Position numbers and translations under genes: made by a program
Assembly: GCA_014237465.1 (NCBI GenBank)
Contig: JABZFM010000013.1
Coordinates: 1-64,000 of the forward strand
DNA: 64,000 bases
Source of the DNA: Desulfobacteraceae bacterium
GTDB lineage: Bacteria; Desulfobacterota; Desulfobacteria; Desulfobacterales; Desulfosalsimonadaceae
Direction: 5' to 3'
Shown: positions 16,896 through 25,623 of the stretch, piece by piece
How the letters are laid out: every line of letters begins with the position of its first letter
Numbering within the stretch: the stretch's first letter is position 1
The notes under the pieces: model-generated
Databases searched by the model: none
Seen by the model: the letters and a program-made list of their open reading frames with translations, nothing else
What the model was told of the DNA's origin: nothing

Positions 16896-18038
16896 TCAAA
16901 CGGATTCAAACCCGAATCGGTCAAAAATCGACTTAAAATCATTGACGACCTGCTCAGTGGTCAATCCATATTGATCCAGTGAATAACTGTGATTGCTTTG
17001 ATATTTTTTTGATTTTTCAGTCTCGCGATCAAGATACCGTTGATATTCTTCCGAGATTGTAAATCCGAAGCGGTCATAGATGCGTTTTACAAAAGCCCCC
17101 GGCTCAGAGACCAGATTGTCGTATGTTTCAATGATCCGACATACTTCCGGCCGTTTATCCAGCTGTTCCAAAGGATAGGTGTAAAAATGCGAAATCAGGG
17201 CCAGTATCTTTGCCGTCACAACCGCCTGATCCGCGGTGTTAAACTGCTTAAATCCGTAAGATACCCAGCTGATGGCCGAAGGCAGGGCCTCAAACGGCTG
17301 ACGGACCGTGCATATGATGCCGGCATCCGGAAAGGTTTCGTAAATGGAATTAATCTTACTGCTGGATGCCGGGTTTTTGGATAAAAAATGCTTTTCCGGC
17401 CCGAATACATATAAATGCCGCTGCACGCATTTTTTATAAAAATTCATGATTTTCTTTCGACGTCCGGGGGAAACATCCGTGTCAAACCGGCTGAACTGGT
17501 TCATTTCATCAAAAGGGAACATAAATGTCAGAAACAGGGAAGAAAAAATGTGAATGAGAATGATTTCATCTTCTTCGGCTTCAAAATGACTGATTTTATG
17601 CATGGACCGGGAACCGGCAAATATTTTGTTTTCCAGTGCAATGACCATTCTGTAAAGCGGTTTTCCCATCATTCGATCCAGCCTGCCGAGTTGCTGAAAA
17701 AATTTCTTCTGAATAATTGACGGCGCCAGAACGATCTCCCACATCTTTAATGAGGAAAACTGTCGATCATTGTCAATCACCCGGTGGAGGTATGTTGTCC
17801 CGCTTCTGGGAAACCCGGCGATAAAAACCGGTTTTTTAATATCAATTTTGCGATATCCCGGGAAAAAAATCTCATCCAGAAACAGGCAGATCCAGGTGGT
17901 GATTTCAAGAAACCCATACCAGACAGGAAAAGACAGTATCAATACCGTGCGTTTCAGAGTAAAACGGGCTCCGGTCTCATGGTAGGCGGTTATGGATTTA
18001 AAATACATGCGCAACATCAATTTAAAATCAAACGACAT
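16896..18038 (-). CDS. Sulfotransferase family protein
   Basis: The 380-residue protein has the PAPS 5'-phosphosulfate-binding loop FIAGFPRSGTTYLHR, here the P-loop-like GFPRSGTT, and a downstream 3'-phosphate region (FLSKNPASSSKINSIYETFPDAGIICTVRQPFEALPS). A hydrophobic stretch near residue 30-50 precedes the fold and may bind membrane. The family transfers sulfuryl groups from PAPS to lipids, glycans or small molecules. ATG 18038 was chosen because GAGG lies 5 bases before it. It follows the TauE/SafE permease by about 15 bases. Confidence 0.85.
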   Translation of the reverse strand: MSFDFKLMLRMYFKSITAYHETGARFTLKRTVLILSFPVWYGFLEITTWICLFLDEIFFPGYRKIDIKKPVFIAGFPRSGTTYLHRVIDNDRQFSSLKMWEIVLAPSIIQKKFFQQLGRLDRMMGKPLYRMVIALENKIFAGSRSMHKISHFEAEEDEIILIHIFSSLFLTFMFPFDEMNQFSRFDTDVSPGRRKKIMNFYKKCVQRHLYVFGPEKHFLSKNPASSSKINSIYETFPDAGIICTVRQPFEALPSAISWVSYGFKQFNTADQAVVTAKILALISHFYTYPLEQLDKRPEVCRIIETYDNLVSEPGAFVKRIYDRFGFTISEEYQRYLDRETEKSKKYQSNHSYSLDQYGLTTEQVVNDFKSIFDRFGFESV

Positions 18039-18053
18039 ATTCACCTCTTCATA

Positions 18054-18878
18054 TCAGAACATCAGTTGAATAATAAATTTTTGTGCGGAGGCCAGCAAAC
18101 CGGCAAAAATCACAACGCTCCCGATTAAAAAATTAATCTGACGGTCGGTCAGCGAATAAGCGATTTTCGCTCCCCCCGCGGTTCCTATCATGGACACTCC
18201 GACCATCATGGGAATCAGCAGTTGCGCGTCCGAGTCAACAAATGCGCTGTCCGGAATCAGGAAAAATATACCGCCAGCGGCAAACAGGGTGGAAAAGAAT
18301 GTCATCAGCATGGCCGTGCCGGTGGCTTTTAAAATCGGGTAGGATAAAAACAGCATCAGGAAAATGGCATATCCCATTCCGCCGCCGATTCCGAAAAATC
18401 CGATTTGAAATGCCATCATCGCAACGCCGCAATAAATCAGATAACGGCGGAATCCCCCATCCGCTTTATTCATGGCAGCCGGATTACTGTTTTTTTTCAC
18501 CGGTCCGGGATTGCGTCCCGTCGCGGTTTTATTTTTTACTCCTTTCAGGATAAATAAAATCCCGATAATGATCGTAATAATGCCTGCGGATCCCCTGAAA
18601 AAATCTTCATTGCCCGGAATAAATGCTTTTCCAAACGCAATGCCCCCGGCAATCCAGATAAGGGCAAAAACAGCCAGCAAGAGCCCACGCCGGATATCGA
18701 TCTGGCGATGCTTTGCAGCAATCAGCGTCATGACAAGGGAATTGCCGCAGTCTACCAGCAGACTGGAAAACAGGGTCAGGTACAGATCAAGACCACAAAG
18801 AATGAATAAAATCGGTACAATCAGCGGCCAGGCGGTAAAACCGATGGCGCTGGCTGCGACTCCGATAAACAAAGACAA
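18054..18878 (-). CDS. TauE/SafE family membrane permease (putative sulfite/organosulfonate exporter)
   Basis: At least 274 residues in about eight membrane helices in two repeats, with the family-type GFTAWPLIVPILF near the N-terminus and FGIGGGMGYAIFLMLFL in the second half. The codon at 18878 is TTG. The hydrophobic frame continues upstream (ILLLTLILIPLS) to an in-frame TGA near 18923 with no ATG, so translation probably starts at a non-ATG codon a little upstream. Adjacent to a sulfotransferase, it could export a sulfur oxyanion, though TauE/SafE substrates vary widely. Confidence 0.8.
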   Translation of the reverse strand: MSLFIGVAASAIGFTAWPLIVPILFILCGLDLYLTLFSSLLVDCGNSLVMTLIAAKHRQIDIRRGLLLAVFALIWIAGGIAFGKAFIPGNEDFFRGSAGIITIIIGILFILKGVKNKTATGRNPGPVKKNSNPAAMNKADGGFRRYLIYCGVAMMAFQIGFFGIGGGMGYAIFLMLFLSYPILKATGTAMLMTFFSTLFAAGGIFFLIPDSAFVDSDAQLLIPMMVGVSMIGTAGGAKIAYSLTDRQINFLIGSVVIFAGLLASAQKFIIQLMF

Positions 18879-19136
18879 GGGGATGAGTATAAGCGTTAAC
18901 AGTAGAATTTGATTTTCCTCTCACGTGATTTTTCAGTCATTCATCTCAAAATGTTAATTTTATCCTTTCAGTGTATAAAGCTGCAACCTGGATTTGAGTC
19001 TCCTTGAAAAAACAATACGGCAAAATGTTTAAATTTCTGCAAAATATAACCCGAAACTGAATAAAATAACAATTCAAAAATTTGCCCAACGCGAGAAAAA
19101 AAGGGGGCACCCATTTTAAAGGCGGGGTTTGACTTT

Positions 19137-20492
19137 TTATCGTTTTCCGGATTCACCGACCCGATTTAGCGCCATCTTAAACGTAATCGGACCGATAATC
19201 TGATTCACTGCAATAATGGCCAGCACAACAGTATTTAAATGATCGCCGATTTCCGGAAACTGTCTGGCCGCAAGCACCGCCAGGCCGATGGCCACACCTG
19301 CCTGGGTTAAATAAGACATCCATGCGTTTTGATTAAAAACAGGTGGATCATGACAGATCTTACCCGCAACCCAGGTTCCGCCAAATATCCCCGTCGCTCT
19401 GACCAGCACCAGAGTTAATGCAAGCGGCCAGCAAACTGCCAGAGACTCAAAACTTAATGATGCACCGGCAAGCGAAAAAAACAGGGCATAAATCAGCAAT
19501 GACATCCGCCTGAGACTGTCAACGAAATATGTGCCGAACCGACTGAAATTTTGGACAAAAAAACCGGCAGTCATACAGATTAACAGGGGCTCAAGATATA
19601 ATGACATTTTAAAGTGAACAATCATATAATCATTTAACCATAATGAGATCCGGGTCACACCAAAGGCGATGAACAACAGGAACAACAGGAAATCACGACC
19701 GACCCGATCCGTATAAATGGAAATAACCTTCCCGAGAATGGCGCCGATCAAAAACGTAATAAAAATCTCTCCCACCAAAACCACAATCAACCAGATATTG
19801 ATGACACCACCGGGAGTTACGATGATTCGTGAAATTGCCATTGCAAATGTAAAAAATATAATAATTAATACATCCATAACAATGGTCACACCGAGCACAG
19901 TGCTTGTAAATGGACCATCAGCCCGGACTTCATCTATAATTGCAATGGCTGATGACGGTGAACGGGCAATGCATATCACACCCAGTAAAATCGCAAAGAC
20001 GAGCAGATAAATCGGTTCGAGATTTGATGTCACATTAAAATGATTCCCTGCATAAAGCATGAGCAGAACGACCAGACTAAAAACACAAAAACTGATCAAA
20101 AGAATATTTAGAGCAATGGATTTACCCCGTAGTTTTAGGGATGATAAACGCAATTCAGCTCCTGCCATCAGCGCGATAAAACTTAATGCGAGATCATCAA
20201 TCAACCGGAGTCGTTCCACCATTTCAACTGTCAGGAATCCTGACACATAAGGACCTGCAAGAATACCGGCAATGATATAGCCGGTGATTAACGGAAGCTT
20301 CGCTATTTTCACAATCTGTGCGATCACATACGCGGAAAGCATCACAAATCCGAGCGAAAAAATTATCAACCCGGCCTGCTGCCTTCCGGTTTCAATTTCA
20401 ATCCCCTTGATCCAGAGGCCGAAAAGCCCCATGAATACAATGATCAAAAGATACGACAGCAAATGGTCTTTTTTTGCGATTGCCTGTGGCAT
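19137..20492 (-). CDS. Cation/proton antiporter (Kef/Na+-H+ exchanger type), membrane only
   Basis: The 451-residue protein has 12-13 predicted helices and the monovalent cation:proton antiporter-2 features LITGYIIAGILAGPYVSG and FIALMAGAELRLSSLKLRG. It has no TrkA-N nucleotide-binding tail. Its ATG overlaps the stop of the next-upstream antiporter gene (TAATG), so the two are translationally coupled and probably form a heteromeric or paired exchanger. Ion specificity is unknown. Confidence 0.85.
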   Translation of the reverse strand: MPQAIAKKDHLLSYLLIIVFMGLFGLWIKGIEIETGRQQAGLIIFSLGFVMLSAYVIAQIVKIAKLPLITGYIIAGILAGPYVSGFLTVEMVERLRLIDDLALSFIALMAGAELRLSSLKLRGKSIALNILLISFCVFSLVVLLMLYAGNHFNVTSNLEPIYLLVFAILLGVICIARSPSSAIAIIDEVRADGPFTSTVLGVTIVMDVLIIIFFTFAMAISRIIVTPGGVINIWLIVVLVGEIFITFLIGAILGKVISIYTDRVGRDFLLFLLFIAFGVTRISLWLNDYMIVHFKMSLYLEPLLICMTAGFFVQNFSRFGTYFVDSLRRMSLLIYALFFSLAGASLSFESLAVCWPLALTLVLVRATGIFGGTWVAGKICHDPPVFNQNAWMSYLTQAGVAIGLAVLAARQFPEIGDHLNTVVLAIIAVNQIIGPITFKMALNRVGESGKR

Positions 20493-21688
20493 TATTCACC
20501 TTTTTTCAAAAACCGTCCGATCAGATTCGGACTCATGACATCGCTGTAAATAATTGCTATTAGAGCAATACCAACAACAACGTCCGCAACTTCCAATTGA
20601 AACCCCTGCTGAAAGTCATATAAAATCGCAAGGGGCAGTCCGCCCTGGCCGATCAGCCCCAGGCCAAGTCCGGCGGGATATTCTTTCATTTTCAGACCCA
20701 GCAATGAAATTGAAAATCCGCCGATCATTTTTCCGGTAAACCGAATCACAAAGTATCCACCGGCAGCCGCAAGCGCCCAGAAGCTCTGAAGATGCCAGGC
20801 GCTCCCCAAAAAAACCAGCAACAGCAAATACACCGGCTTCTCAATGCTTACCAGGGTGGTAAAAATCTTTTCTTTTTCGCTGGTCAAATTTACCAGGCAC
20901 ACTCCCACAAAAAAATTAGAAAGCAACGGCGAAAAATTCATCACCGTGGAAAATCCGCTGATAAAAATAACCATTCCGATAATAATCAGAACAAGCTCAC
21001 TCTGCTCCCTGCGGTAAACCAGAAACAGATTGTACAGAATCAAAATAGCAGTAAATATTATCATGGCGATAAATATATCATATCCGAACAGAAACCGGGA
21101 CGCAGCGATATCTGTACTGCGTGGGAAAAAAACAAATACCGGCAGCATTGCCAGCATTGCAACCAGTCCGTCTATGCTGGATAAATACCTGAGGATTTTA
21201 ATCATTGATTGATTTTTGCCGATTTTGCTGCTCGAAAACATCGCCAGGCCTGTCTGGGCGGTACAGGCTGCGGCACTTGCCAGGACCACGGATATGACGG
21301 CCCTCATGGGTTCGGAAATTTTTAAAATAAACGGGAGAGTAAAATAGATGCCGCCAAAGACAACGATCAGCGTCAGAAAACTTTCTAAAAATCCTGCTAA
21401 AAAATAGACCCGGGGAAATCGTCTGAGTTTTGAAATTTCAAACTGAAAGCCGAACAGCATTCCGATCCATCCCAGCAGCAAGGCGGAAACGGGCGCCAGA
21501 GCGCCGCATGTCTCAACATCAAGAATATTAAGAAATTGAGGGCCCAGTAAAAGCCCAAGGAAAAGGAATTCAAGACCGGTCAGATAAAATGTACGCGCAA
21601 ACAGCGGTATCCCGAATTTTCGAAAGGACAGGTGATATCCGCTAAATACCAGAAAAATGATCAGCAGAAATGCAAAAAAAATTTTCAT
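20492..21688 (-). CDS. Cation/proton antiporter-like membrane protein, first of a coupled pair
   Basis: The 398-residue polytopic protein resembles Kef-type exchangers: LGLLLGPQFLNIL, a mid-protein SVVLASAAACTAQTGLAMF and LGLGLIGQGGLPLAILYDF. Its stop overlaps the start of the second antiporter by one base (TAATG). The two proteins are not recent copies. They may form an obligatory pair, which is inference from coupling. Confidence 0.8.
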   Translation of the reverse strand: MKIFFAFLLIIFLVFSGYHLSFRKFGIPLFARTFYLTGLEFLFLGLLLGPQFLNILDVETCGALAPVSALLLGWIGMLFGFQFEISKLRRFPRVYFLAGFLESFLTLIVVFGGIYFTLPFILKISEPMRAVISVVLASAAACTAQTGLAMFSSSKIGKNQSMIKILRYLSSIDGLVAMLAMLPVFVFFPRSTDIAASRFLFGYDIFIAMIIFTAILILYNLFLVYRREQSELVLIIIGMVIFISGFSTVMNFSPLLSNFFVGVCLVNLTSEKEKIFTTLVSIEKPVYLLLLVFLGSAWHLQSFWALAAAGGYFVIRFTGKMIGGFSISLLGLKMKEYPAGLGLGLIGQGGLPLAILYDFQQGFQLEVADVVVGIALIAIIYSDVMSPNLIGRFLKKGE

Positions 21689-21956
21689 ATCATTACTTTA
21701 GCGGGTTCACAGGCGAAAATCCAGAAAATAGTATTTCTGATTATTTTTATAGTTTGTAAGGATGATACCCATGTCAAAAGTCAGATTTCGATGGACAAAA
21801 AAAGCGCCGCCATTCTTATAGAAATTGGCAAGGCGCCCAAATTCTGTGAAATAATTCGTACTTATCGTACTATGAAAAAACGAAGAATGAAGCGAGTTGC
21901 TCCAGTTGGACTTCCAAATAACTTCTTAATTGATAATGAGATAAAATAAATTGTAG

Positions 21957-22018
21957 GTCGGGATTCCAATCCCGACAAATGGAAACGTCATGGCAATCGC
22001 CGGGTAAGAAACCCGGCC
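21957..22018. repeat. Two palindromic repeats in the 21689-22218 intergenic region
   Basis: GTCGGGATT-CC-AATCCCGAC (21957-21976) and CCGGGT..ACCCGG (about 22001-22018) are close palindromes of the kind dispersed between genes here. The remainder of 21689-22218 shows short unconvincing frames only. Confidence 0.5.
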
Positions 22019-22218
22019 GACCCCTGCAGAAGTTATTTGTTCTTACAGTGACGCAAAACGCCATCAATAAGATAGAAGGACTATTTTCCGAAACACCGAC
22101 TTTTTACGGAGACATTAAAGTTCAGTTATTAATCATTCTTTTCCGGTTTATCCGGGTTGGGTTACCAAATTAATAGAAGATGCACTTGATACAGCAGCGC
22201 ATGAAAAACACCTTAGCC

Positions 22219-22704
22219 TTAGCCGGAATCAATTTCCTTTAACCGCCGCAGAATCTCCCGGGGTGAATTCGATTGCGCGATCTTTAACATTTCATTCATC
22301 TTCTTTTCTTCGATTTTGTTCTTATTCATCACCCGTTTTTTATAGGCTTCCTTAAGCACTTCAAGCAGTTGATCAAGGTCGCAGGGTTTCTGCAGATAGG
22401 AATGCGCACCGATTTGGGTACAGTCCACCGCCGAATCGATGCTGCCATGTCCTGTCAGGATAACGATCTCCATCCAGGGATGTTCCTTTTTCAGTAATTT
22501 TAGTGTTTCTTCACCATCAATACCCGGCATTTTCAAGTCAACCAGTGCTATGTCAACCGGGTTGTTTCTCGCGGCTTCTATCGCTTTTTCGCCGCGATTA
22601 ACGGAAAGTACTTTAAATTCCCGGGCTTCCAGCCGCTTGCCCATTGATTCCAGAAATTGCTCTTCATCATCAACAAACAACAGGTTAATTTTATTTTTTT
22701 CCAT
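22219..22704 (-). CDS. Response regulator, single receiver domain plus helical tail
   Basis: The 161-residue CheY-like receiver has acid pocket FVDDEE, phosphoacceptor Asp in ALVDLKMPGIDG, conserved Thr in ILTGHG and Lys in LQKPCDL. A charged C-terminal helix (about 125-161) has no DNA-binding motif. AAGGAG precedes the ATG. It is one of four receiver-only proteins around the anion transporter. It is likely a phosphorelay intermediate or a protein-protein switch. Confidence 0.9.
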   Translation of the reverse strand: MEKNKINLLFVDDEEQFLESMGKRLEAREFKVLSVNRGEKAIEAARNNPVDIALVDLKMPGIDGEETLKLLKKEHPWMEIVILTGHGSIDSAVDCTQIGAHSYLQKPCDLDQLLEVLKEAYKKRVMNKNKIEEKKMNEMLKIAQSNSPREILRRLKEIDSG

Positions 22705-23068
22705 ATTATTGGCTCCTTAGTGCATCATGAGCATTGGGTTAATATAAATGCTCCTGTCATATGGTGATCCGCCGTTTTTTTATAAACTGAATGCTTTTCA
22801 ATAATTACTACTAACAGGGAATGCAACCTGCATGCCATGCGGAGACACGATACAAAACTATTTCAATAGATTGAAATTATTAAAAATTTAAATACTCATG
22901 AATCAAGCGGCATCTTTACATAAATTAAATTGTCAATTTTTTTTACAGATAGTCAGCGAACTTTACATTCGGCAAATTTAACTTCCGGGGGAATGACTGC
23001 GTCAATCCCCATGAACATCGAATAACAGCCTAAAACCAGGAAATCCCCATACGCCTCCCCATACGCCA

Positions 23069-23728
23069 TTGATCAATTGTGCCCCATCTTGTTTAAAATC
23101 CAACAAGATAGCTCTTGACTCCGGGTACTACGGAACATCGGGTACACCTCCCGCAAAGCTCACCAATGTTCTTGCCTCAAACGGTGATTATACAGATAAA
23201 GTCGTTATCGACTGGACACCCAACGGGGCATTGATTTATGAAGTGTTCCGGGCGGATATCCCGGCGTTTCTGGGGGGAAAATTAACAAGAATCGGCAGTT
23301 CAAGCCAGCGACCTTATGAAGACACCACGGCGGAAGCCGACAATCGCAACTATTACTGGATCAAGGCCAAAAATTCATGGGGTGCCAGCCGATACAGCCT
23401 GTTTAACACCGGATACGTGGTGGCTTCTCAATCACCACCGACTGCACCGGTCAATGTAGCGGCAACAGACGGCCTTGCCGGGAAAGTCACGATCACCTGG
23501 GATGAATCGGAAAATACGATCATCTATGAAATATGGCGGGCCACAAAGACGGTTGCCAAAGGCGGAAAGCCGGTAAGGATCGGCACTGCAGACAATACCA
23601 CGTTCTCTTTTGATGACACATCCCTGACCTGCGGTGTAACTTACTACTACTGGGTCAAGGCCCGTGACTCCTGGGGATCCAGCCCATACAGTGTATACAA
23701 TACCGGCTACTGCGGGATGGCCCCTTGA
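23069..23728 (+). pseudogene. Fragment with two fibronectin type III-like repeats
   Basis: About 219 residues containing two related modules of about 95 residues. Each has a VIDW/ITWDE strand, a IYEVFRA/IYEIWRA strand, and YYWIKAKNSWGASRYS or YYWVKARDSWGSSPYS near the end. This is the fibronectin III-like pattern of secreted or surface proteins. No ATG or ribosome site opens the frame (TTG at 23069, stop at about 23012) and no signal peptide is present, so it is probably the C-terminal remnant of a larger extracellular protein. The 22705-23068 spacer holds nothing else except a CCCCATACGCC direct repeat at 23045-23067. Confidence 0.5.
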
Positions 23729-23843
23729 TCATTTTTTTCTGAAATAATATTTCTTTTACCCAATCGAATATAAAACAGGCGACCGGTTGATTTTAAAATC
23801 ATCGGCCGCCTGTTTTTATTTTACAATCTTTTTTCAACCGCAA

Positions 23844-24284
23844 TCAGATATTGCCCCCCCGGCGCAACAGGGACTTCTGCTCGGCCATGCGGATCCGTTC
23901 TTCGTGTTCATCTTTTCTTTTTCGGGCGCCTTCCAGCTTTTTCGCCATTTCGGTGGCGTCCGCCGGTTTTAGGAGGTAGTCATAGGCCCCCAGTTTCATG
24001 CCCTCAACCGCAGTTTCGATAGCTCCATGCCCGGTCAGCAGAATAACCTCAACAATGGGATATCTTTTTTTAATCTCTTTTAAGGTTTCCACCCCATCCA
24101 TACCGGGCATTTTGATATCCAAGACAACCACATCAATACGTTCCTGTGCCAGTTTTTCCAAACATTCCTGTCCGCTGTGGGCGGTAAAAACTTTCTCACC
24201 GGTTTCTTTTAACCGCAGGGAAAACATTTCCACAAAATCCTTCTCATCATCCACAATCAAGACCTTTGCCGGGATTCTTATCAT
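23844..24284 (-). CDS. Response regulator, single receiver domain
   Basis: The 146-residue receiver has LIVDDEKDF, phosphoacceptor in VVLDIKMPGMDG, switch ILLTGHG and LLKPADA. The charged tail (RKRKDEHEERIRMAEQ) is helical with no output domain. Its start overlaps the stop of the receiver-kinase gene by 4 bases, so it is translated right after it and is the probable phosphate acceptor of that kinase. Confidence 0.9.
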   Translation of the reverse strand: MIRIPAKVLIVDDEKDFVEMFSLRLKETGEKVFTAHSGQECLEKLAQERIDVVVLDIKMPGMDGVETLKEIKKRYPIVEVILLTGHGAIETAVEGMKLGAYDYLLKPADATEMAKKLEGARKRKDEHEERIRMAEQKSLLRRGGNI

Positions 24285-25483
24285 TTCGCAGGATCTCCTT
24301 TAATCTTATTTAATATGTCAACACATATATCTTTATTATCGCCCATATCACCACAAGTCTCACGTGAGCGTGGCAGTGTCACCTGAAAACGGGTGCCCTT
24401 GCCCACCCGGCTGGCAATATCAATTTTACCCCCAAGCCTTTCGATAATTCCGCAAATTACATACAATCCAAGCCCGGTCCCCATTCCAGGGGGTTTTGTG
24501 GTAAAAAACGGTTCAAAAATTTTTTCCAGATTTTCCTTTGGAATCCCTTCACCGGTATCTTCAACAATGAGCATGGTACGCGAGTCGGTATCTTTTAATG
24601 ATACCGTGATGGTTCCATCCGACCCGATGGCGGCAATGGCATTGGTCAGCAGGTTGAATAATACCTGGCGAATCTCATACGGGTCACTCCAGATGATGCC
24701 GTTTACCCCTGCCATATCCTGAACAATTTGAATGCCTTTGTTCTCTGCCTCCTTGACGGCGAACTCAACTGTTTCCGCCACCAGAACTTTTAAATCCGTT
24801 TCTGCAAAAAAAGTCTCCGGCTTTCTGACAAATCCGAGCAACTGATGGGTAATTCGTTTTGCCCGTTCGATGGCGGTTTCAATTTTTCCAACGGCATTTT
24901 CAAAGTCGGATTTACGCGGCATATCCGCATGTTCTGCTTTACCCAGCAAAAGCCGCATGTATTCCGCGGATTCCTTGATAATTGCCAGCGGATTATCAAT
25001 TTCATGGGCAATCCCGGTGGACAGTGTTCCCAAGGAAGCAAGCCGCTCGGTGGAAATCATCTGCTGTTCCATCTTTGCCTTAAACGCCGCTTCCTGCTGC
25101 TTTTCCGCATCACGCCGGCTTTTTTCAACCGCCTGACCAATTTTCTGGACCAGGTGATCAAATTCCACCGGCTTTGTGAGATAATCAAAGGCCCCTTGCT
25201 TAATCCCTTCCACCCCGTCCGATGCGGACGAGTGACCGGTAAGCAGAATCACTTCCGTTTTCTGATGATTATCTTTGATCCATTCCAAAACCTCGATACC
25301 GCTCATTCCCGGCATCTTTACATCCAGCACAACAACATCAACCGGCGTATCTTCCATGACCGCCTGACATTCATCCCCGTTTCCGGCTTCCAGGATAGCA
25401 AATCCCCTTTTCTGCAACCGTTTTTTAAGCGGCGCCCTGAAATCGGTTTCATCATCCACTAAAAGCAGGCGTATATTATCCAT
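24281..25483 (-). CDS. Hybrid protein: N-terminal receiver, coiled coil and histidine kinase
   Basis: The protein has 400 residues. A receiver domain (1-120) carries phosphoacceptor D54 (VVLDVKMPGMSG). A charged coiled coil (120-145) leads to HisKA with H160 (GIAHEIDNPL) and a HATPase domain (N-box QVLFNLLTNAIAAI, G1 VEDTGEGIP, G2 GMGTGLGLYV). It has no membrane segment, so it is a soluble kinase driven by its receiver. ATG 25483 was chosen because GGAG is 9 bases away, while the ATG at 25492 has it almost touching. It acts in a relay with the neighbouring receiver proteins. Confidence 0.92.
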   Translation of the reverse strand: MDNIRLLLVDDETDFRAPLKKRLQKRGFAILEAGNGDECQAVMEDTPVDVVVLDVKMPGMSGIEVLEWIKDNHQKTEVILLTGHSSASDGVEGIKQGAFDYLTKPVEFDHLVQKIGQAVEKSRRDAEKQQEAAFKAKMEQQMISTERLASLGTLSTGIAHEIDNPLAIIKESAEYMRLLLGKAEHADMPRKSDFENAVGKIETAIERAKRITHQLLGFVRKPETFFAETDLKVLVAETVEFAVKEAENKGIQIVQDMAGVNGIIWSDPYEIRQVLFNLLTNAIAAIGSDGTITVSLKDTDSRTMLIVEDTGEGIPKENLEKIFEPFFTTKPPGMGTGLGLYVICGIIERLGGKIDIASRVGKGTRFQVTLPRSRETCGDMGDNKDICVDILNKIKGDPAK

Positions 25484-25541
25484 GATGCGCATCTCCGGTT
25501 CCGTTGTTGCAGGAATTTTTACAAAAAATCAACCACTCCCT

Positions 25542-25618
25542 CCAACTTCTATCTTCCACCTTAAACCTTCTACCTTAAACCTTAAACCTTCTACCTTAAA
25601 CCTTAAACCTTCTACCTT
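25542..25618 (-). repeat. Heptanucleotide repeat tract AAGGTNN, 11 units
   Basis: On the minus strand, nine in-phase heptads (AAGGTAG, AAGGTTT, AAGGTTT repeating as a 21-base triplet, then AAGGTGG) are followed by two degenerate units. The tract begins a few bases after the stop of the transporter gene and has the same orientation to that gene as the tracts at 120-154 and 48319-48360. Confidence 0.8.
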
Positions 25619-25623
25619 ATTCC

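Noticed and set aside
21632-22173. Short plus-strand frames between the antiporter and the receiver gene
   Set aside because: Overlap palindromic repeats or the antiporter 5' end; basic, low-complexity products with no family.
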